A stretch of 64,000 nt of DNA from Lampropedia aestuarii (GTDB lineage: Bacteria; Pseudomonadota; Gammaproteobacteria; Burkholderiales; Burkholderiaceae_C), in contig NZ_SSWX01000017.1 of NCBI RefSeq assembly GCF_004803635.1, positions 33,209 to 97,208 of the forward strand, in the 5' to 3' direction. Positions 62,270-64,000 of the stretch are shown here, piece by piece; position 1 is the stretch's first letter, and each line of letters begins with the position of its first letter. Below the pieces are notes generated by a model. That model made no database searches. It was given only the letters and a program-made list of their open reading frames with translations, and had not been told where the DNA came from. Position numbers and translations under genes: made by a program.

Positions 62270-62768
62270 GCGATTCCTGACCTTTCGCCGCTGTGGCAGT
62301 TTGTGGGCGCCATCGCTTGTCGCGGCCCTGCTAACGGGCTGCGGTGCGGGCCAGCCTGCGAACACGCCACAAGCCGCTTTGCCGGCTAGCAACACGCAAG
62401 CAGTTGCGCCCCGCGTACAAACACCACAGCCAGCAGCGGCAATGCCACCTCCGGCGGTAACCAGTAGCGCCAGAGTGCAATGGCGCTACCAGTGCCCAAG
62501 CCCTAAAGGAGGCGAGTGGCTAGTCGCCACCTACCATGGCCAATCGCCAGAAACAGCCACAGCGCTGACATTACAGCGCGGCGAATCGCAGACGCAATTC
62601 AACCGGGCGCGCTTGCCTGGTAATCCGGTTTTTCTGGCCAATGATGAGCGCAACGACTACCGCTGGCTATTAGAGGCCAATGGCTCTGGTTCATTGCGTG
62701 TGCGTGCCCCGAACCGCACAGCGGTAGAAACGCCGGTGTTGACTGGCTGTCAACCAGTCCAATCTTGA
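62262..62768 (+). CDS. Lipoprotein inserted between phoH and ybeY
   Basis: A 168-residue lipoprotein with lipobox LLTGC (Cys27). The mature protein has a proline/alanine/glutamine-rich linker and a C-terminal domain ([24 protein letters not shown]...[27 protein letters not shown]). I do not recognise the family with certainty. The start at 62262 overlaps the phoH end by 8 bp, so it is coupled. A lysozyme-inhibitor-like (MliC-type) fold is conceivable from the two cysteines and the WRYxC motif, but this is a guess. Confidence 0.75.
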   Translation: MTKRFLTFRRCGSLWAPSLVAALLTGCGAGQPANTPQAALPASNTQAVAPRVQTPQPAAAMPPPAVTSSARVQWRYQCPSPKGGEWLVATYHGQSPETATALTLQRGESQTQFNRARLPGNPVFLANDERNDYRWLLEANGSGSLRVRAPNRTAVETPVLTGCQPVQS

Positions 62769-62805
62769 TAAGAACACCAAGAACAACTACAAGGATGCAT
62801 GCACC

Positions 62806-63267
62806 ATGGCATTGCCTACGCTGAATCTGTCACTGCAATTTGGCCAATTGGCCAACGCGGCTGTGCACCGTGATGTACTCAAGCGCCACAAAGTCATCCG
62901 TTGGCTGCGCCATGCGCTGGCCTCGGACGGCGAAATCACCGTGCGCATCGTCGATGCCGAAGAGGGCCAGGCGCTGAACCGCGACTACCGCCACAAAGAC
63001 TACGCGACCAATGTGCTGACTTTTGACTACGCGGCAGAACCCGTGGTCATGGCGGATTTGGTCTTGTGCGCGCCAGTGGTCGAGCGCGAGGCCCAGGAGC
63101 TGGGCAAAAGCCTGGAGGAGCACTACGCCCATCTGTTAGTGCATGGCGCTTTGCATGCCCAAGGCTGGGACCATGAGACCAGCGAAGCAGATGCGCAAGA
63201 AATGGAAGCCTATGAGACCGAGATCATGCTGGAGTTGGGGTACAGCAACCCGTATGCGGTTGAGTAA
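62806..63267 (+). CDS. ybeY: Endoribonuclease YbeY
   Basis: A 153-residue YbeY with the zinc motif [12 protein letters not shown] (His113, His117 and His123) and the core [20 protein letters not shown]. It processes 16S rRNA ends and takes part in ribosome quality control. It follows the lipoprotein gene by 37 bp in the phoH operon. Confidence 0.96.
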   Translation: MALPTLNLSLQFGQLANAAVHRDVLKRHKVIRWLRHALASDGEITVRIVDAEEGQALNRDYRHKDYATNVLTFDYAAEPVVMADLVLCAPVVEREAQELGKSLEEHYAHLLVHGALHAQGWDHETSEADAQEMEAYETEIMLELGYSNPYAVE

Positions 63268-63369
63268 GTCTGTGTGACCAGGCTTGTCTGGTAGGGGGGG
63301 CTGGAGCCAAGTTTTTGGTGATGGCACGTTTGTTTATTCTTATCTGGCAATTCTTTGAAGGCGGTCCGC

Positions 63370-64000
63370 ATGCACATAGAGTCACTCCAAGACGTGCCCA
63401 ATGCAGATCTGCATTGCCACTCGACCGCTTCTGACGGTGTGCTGGAGCCACGGATGTTGGCCTTAAGAGCGCACCACAATGGGGTACAGATATGGTCGCT
63501 GACAGACCACGACACTTTGCAAGGCCAGTTGGAAGCAGCGACGGCTGCTACAGAACTTGGAATTGACTACGTCTCAGGGGTAGAAATATCGACCTTATTT
63601 GCGGGGCGCACGATTCACATCGTTGGTCTGGGCTTTGATGTAACAGACATTGGGTTGAACCGCCTATTGGACGACAACCGTGCGCTGCGTGACGAACGTG
63701 CCAAGCTGATGGCGCAAAAACTTGAAACCCAAGGGTTTACAGGCGTCCTGGAAGGCGCTTTGCGTGTGGCAGGCTCACCCACCAATTTGGCGCGACCGCA
63801 CTTTGCCCGCTATTTGGTGGAGAGTGGCCAGGCCGATACAGTCCAGGGCGTGTTTGAGCGCTGGCTAGGCGATGGCAAAAGCTGTTTTATTGCGACCGAC
63901 TGGGTCAGTATGGGAGCGGCCATTGCCGCCATACGCGCCGCAGGTGGCACAGCGGTATTGGCCCACCCGTTGGCTTATGGTTTGAAACCTTGGGAGTTGG
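63370..64000 (+). CDS. PHP-domain phosphoesterase, truncated by window end
   Basis: The first 210 codons of a PHP-domain protein, open to the window edge. Visible metal motifs are DLHCHSTASDG (HxH) and LTDHD, then GVEISTLFAGRTIHIVGLGFD and the later AGGTAVLAHPLAY. This matches the family of YciV (RNase AM, a 5'-3' exoribonuclease and 3',5'-nucleotide bisphosphate phosphatase). The start at 63370 follows GAAGG. Its C-terminus, which would separate it from other PHP enzymes, lies outside the window. Confidence 0.88.
   Translation, partial: MHIESLQDVPNADLHCHSTASDGVLEPRMLALRAHHNGVQIWSLTDHDTLQGQLEAATAATELGIDYVSGVEISTLFAGRTIHIVGLGFDVTDIGLNRLLDDNRALRDERAKLMAQKLETQGFTGVLEGALRVAGSPTNLARPHFARYLVESGQADTVQGVFERWLGDGKSCFIATDWVSMGAAIAAIRAAGGTAVLAHPLAYGLKPWEL

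Noticed and set aside
1-64000. CRISPR arrays, tRNA and rRNA genes
   Set aside because: I looked for regularly spaced repeats and cloverleaf or rRNA sequences and saw none. The only regular tandem repeats are the hexamer at 5421 and the 26-bp unit at 29331.

Overview
The window looks like chromosomal DNA from a GC-rich betaproteobacterium of the Burkholderiales, most likely Comamonadaceae. This rests on overall gene content, Liv-type ABC import of organic acids, the phoH-lipoprotein-ybeY run and the style of the intergenic repeats. It is a family-level impression, not a computed placement. I see no rRNA, tRNA, CRISPR array, intact insertion sequence or prophage.

Layout. 1-5104 (minus strand) is a PAAR/RHS polymorphic toxin gene broken by two frameshifts. 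It is followed by a small AT-rich membrane protein gene whose GTG start overlaps the restored toxin stop, so it is probably the immunity gene. 5663-12955 is an organosulfur or flavin-monooxygenase locus: a sigma-54 activator of the SfnR type, then DszC/SfnC-like, styrene-monooxygenase-like and two NtaA/DszA-like monooxygenases. Two -24/-12 promoters sit at almost the same distance from their genes.

13318-34167 is a large acyl-CoA catabolic island. It holds a thiolase, a complete Liv-type ABC transporter with two paralogous binding proteins, two acyl-CoA ligases, an alpha-methylacyl-CoA racemase, an LCAD-like acyl-CoA dehydrogenase, two enoyl-CoA hydratases, a peroxisomal-type 2,4-dienoyl-CoA reductase homologue, an HSD10-like 3-hydroxyacyl-CoA dehydrogenase, an NTF2-like protein and a 907-residue MalT/LuxR regulator. 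Together they suggest uptake, activation and beta-oxidation of a methyl-branched and/or unsaturated carboxylic acid. Three intergenic regions of the island share a 16-bp palindrome, TCGTCGnnnCAGACGA, lying 89-111 bp before start codons. I read it as a common operator for an unidentified regulator.

34295-42004 is a TetR-controlled lipid-modification operon: FAD oxidoreductase, DUF1365, Cfa-type methyltransferase, chalcone-isomerase-like protein, MFS/GPH transporter, DUF3833 lipoprotein, SDR and NTF2-like protein. Most junctions overlap or are very short.

42246-51800 is mixed accessory content: a J-domain-like coiled-coil protein; a YjjJ/HipH kinase with its own DNA-binding domain and an apparently leaderless promoter; a leaderless-secretion M15 peptidoglycan peptidase followed 2 bp later by a lipoprotein (possible effector/immunity pair); a TetR/DUF1348 divergent pair with two clear operators; a metallo-beta-lactamase-fold hydrolase; PutP; and an AT-rich orphan. 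51863-64000 is conserved housekeeping: ruvA, alpha-2-macroglobulin and pbpC on the minus strand, and phoH, a lipoprotein, ybeY and a PHP phosphoesterase (cut by the window end) on the plus strand.

A dispersed noncoding repeat family with TGAACAGGCTCT or TGAACACGTTCT termini and a shared core occupies several intergenic gaps (5282, 13060, 26062, 29076). It looks like a MITE-type or otherwise non-autonomous element.
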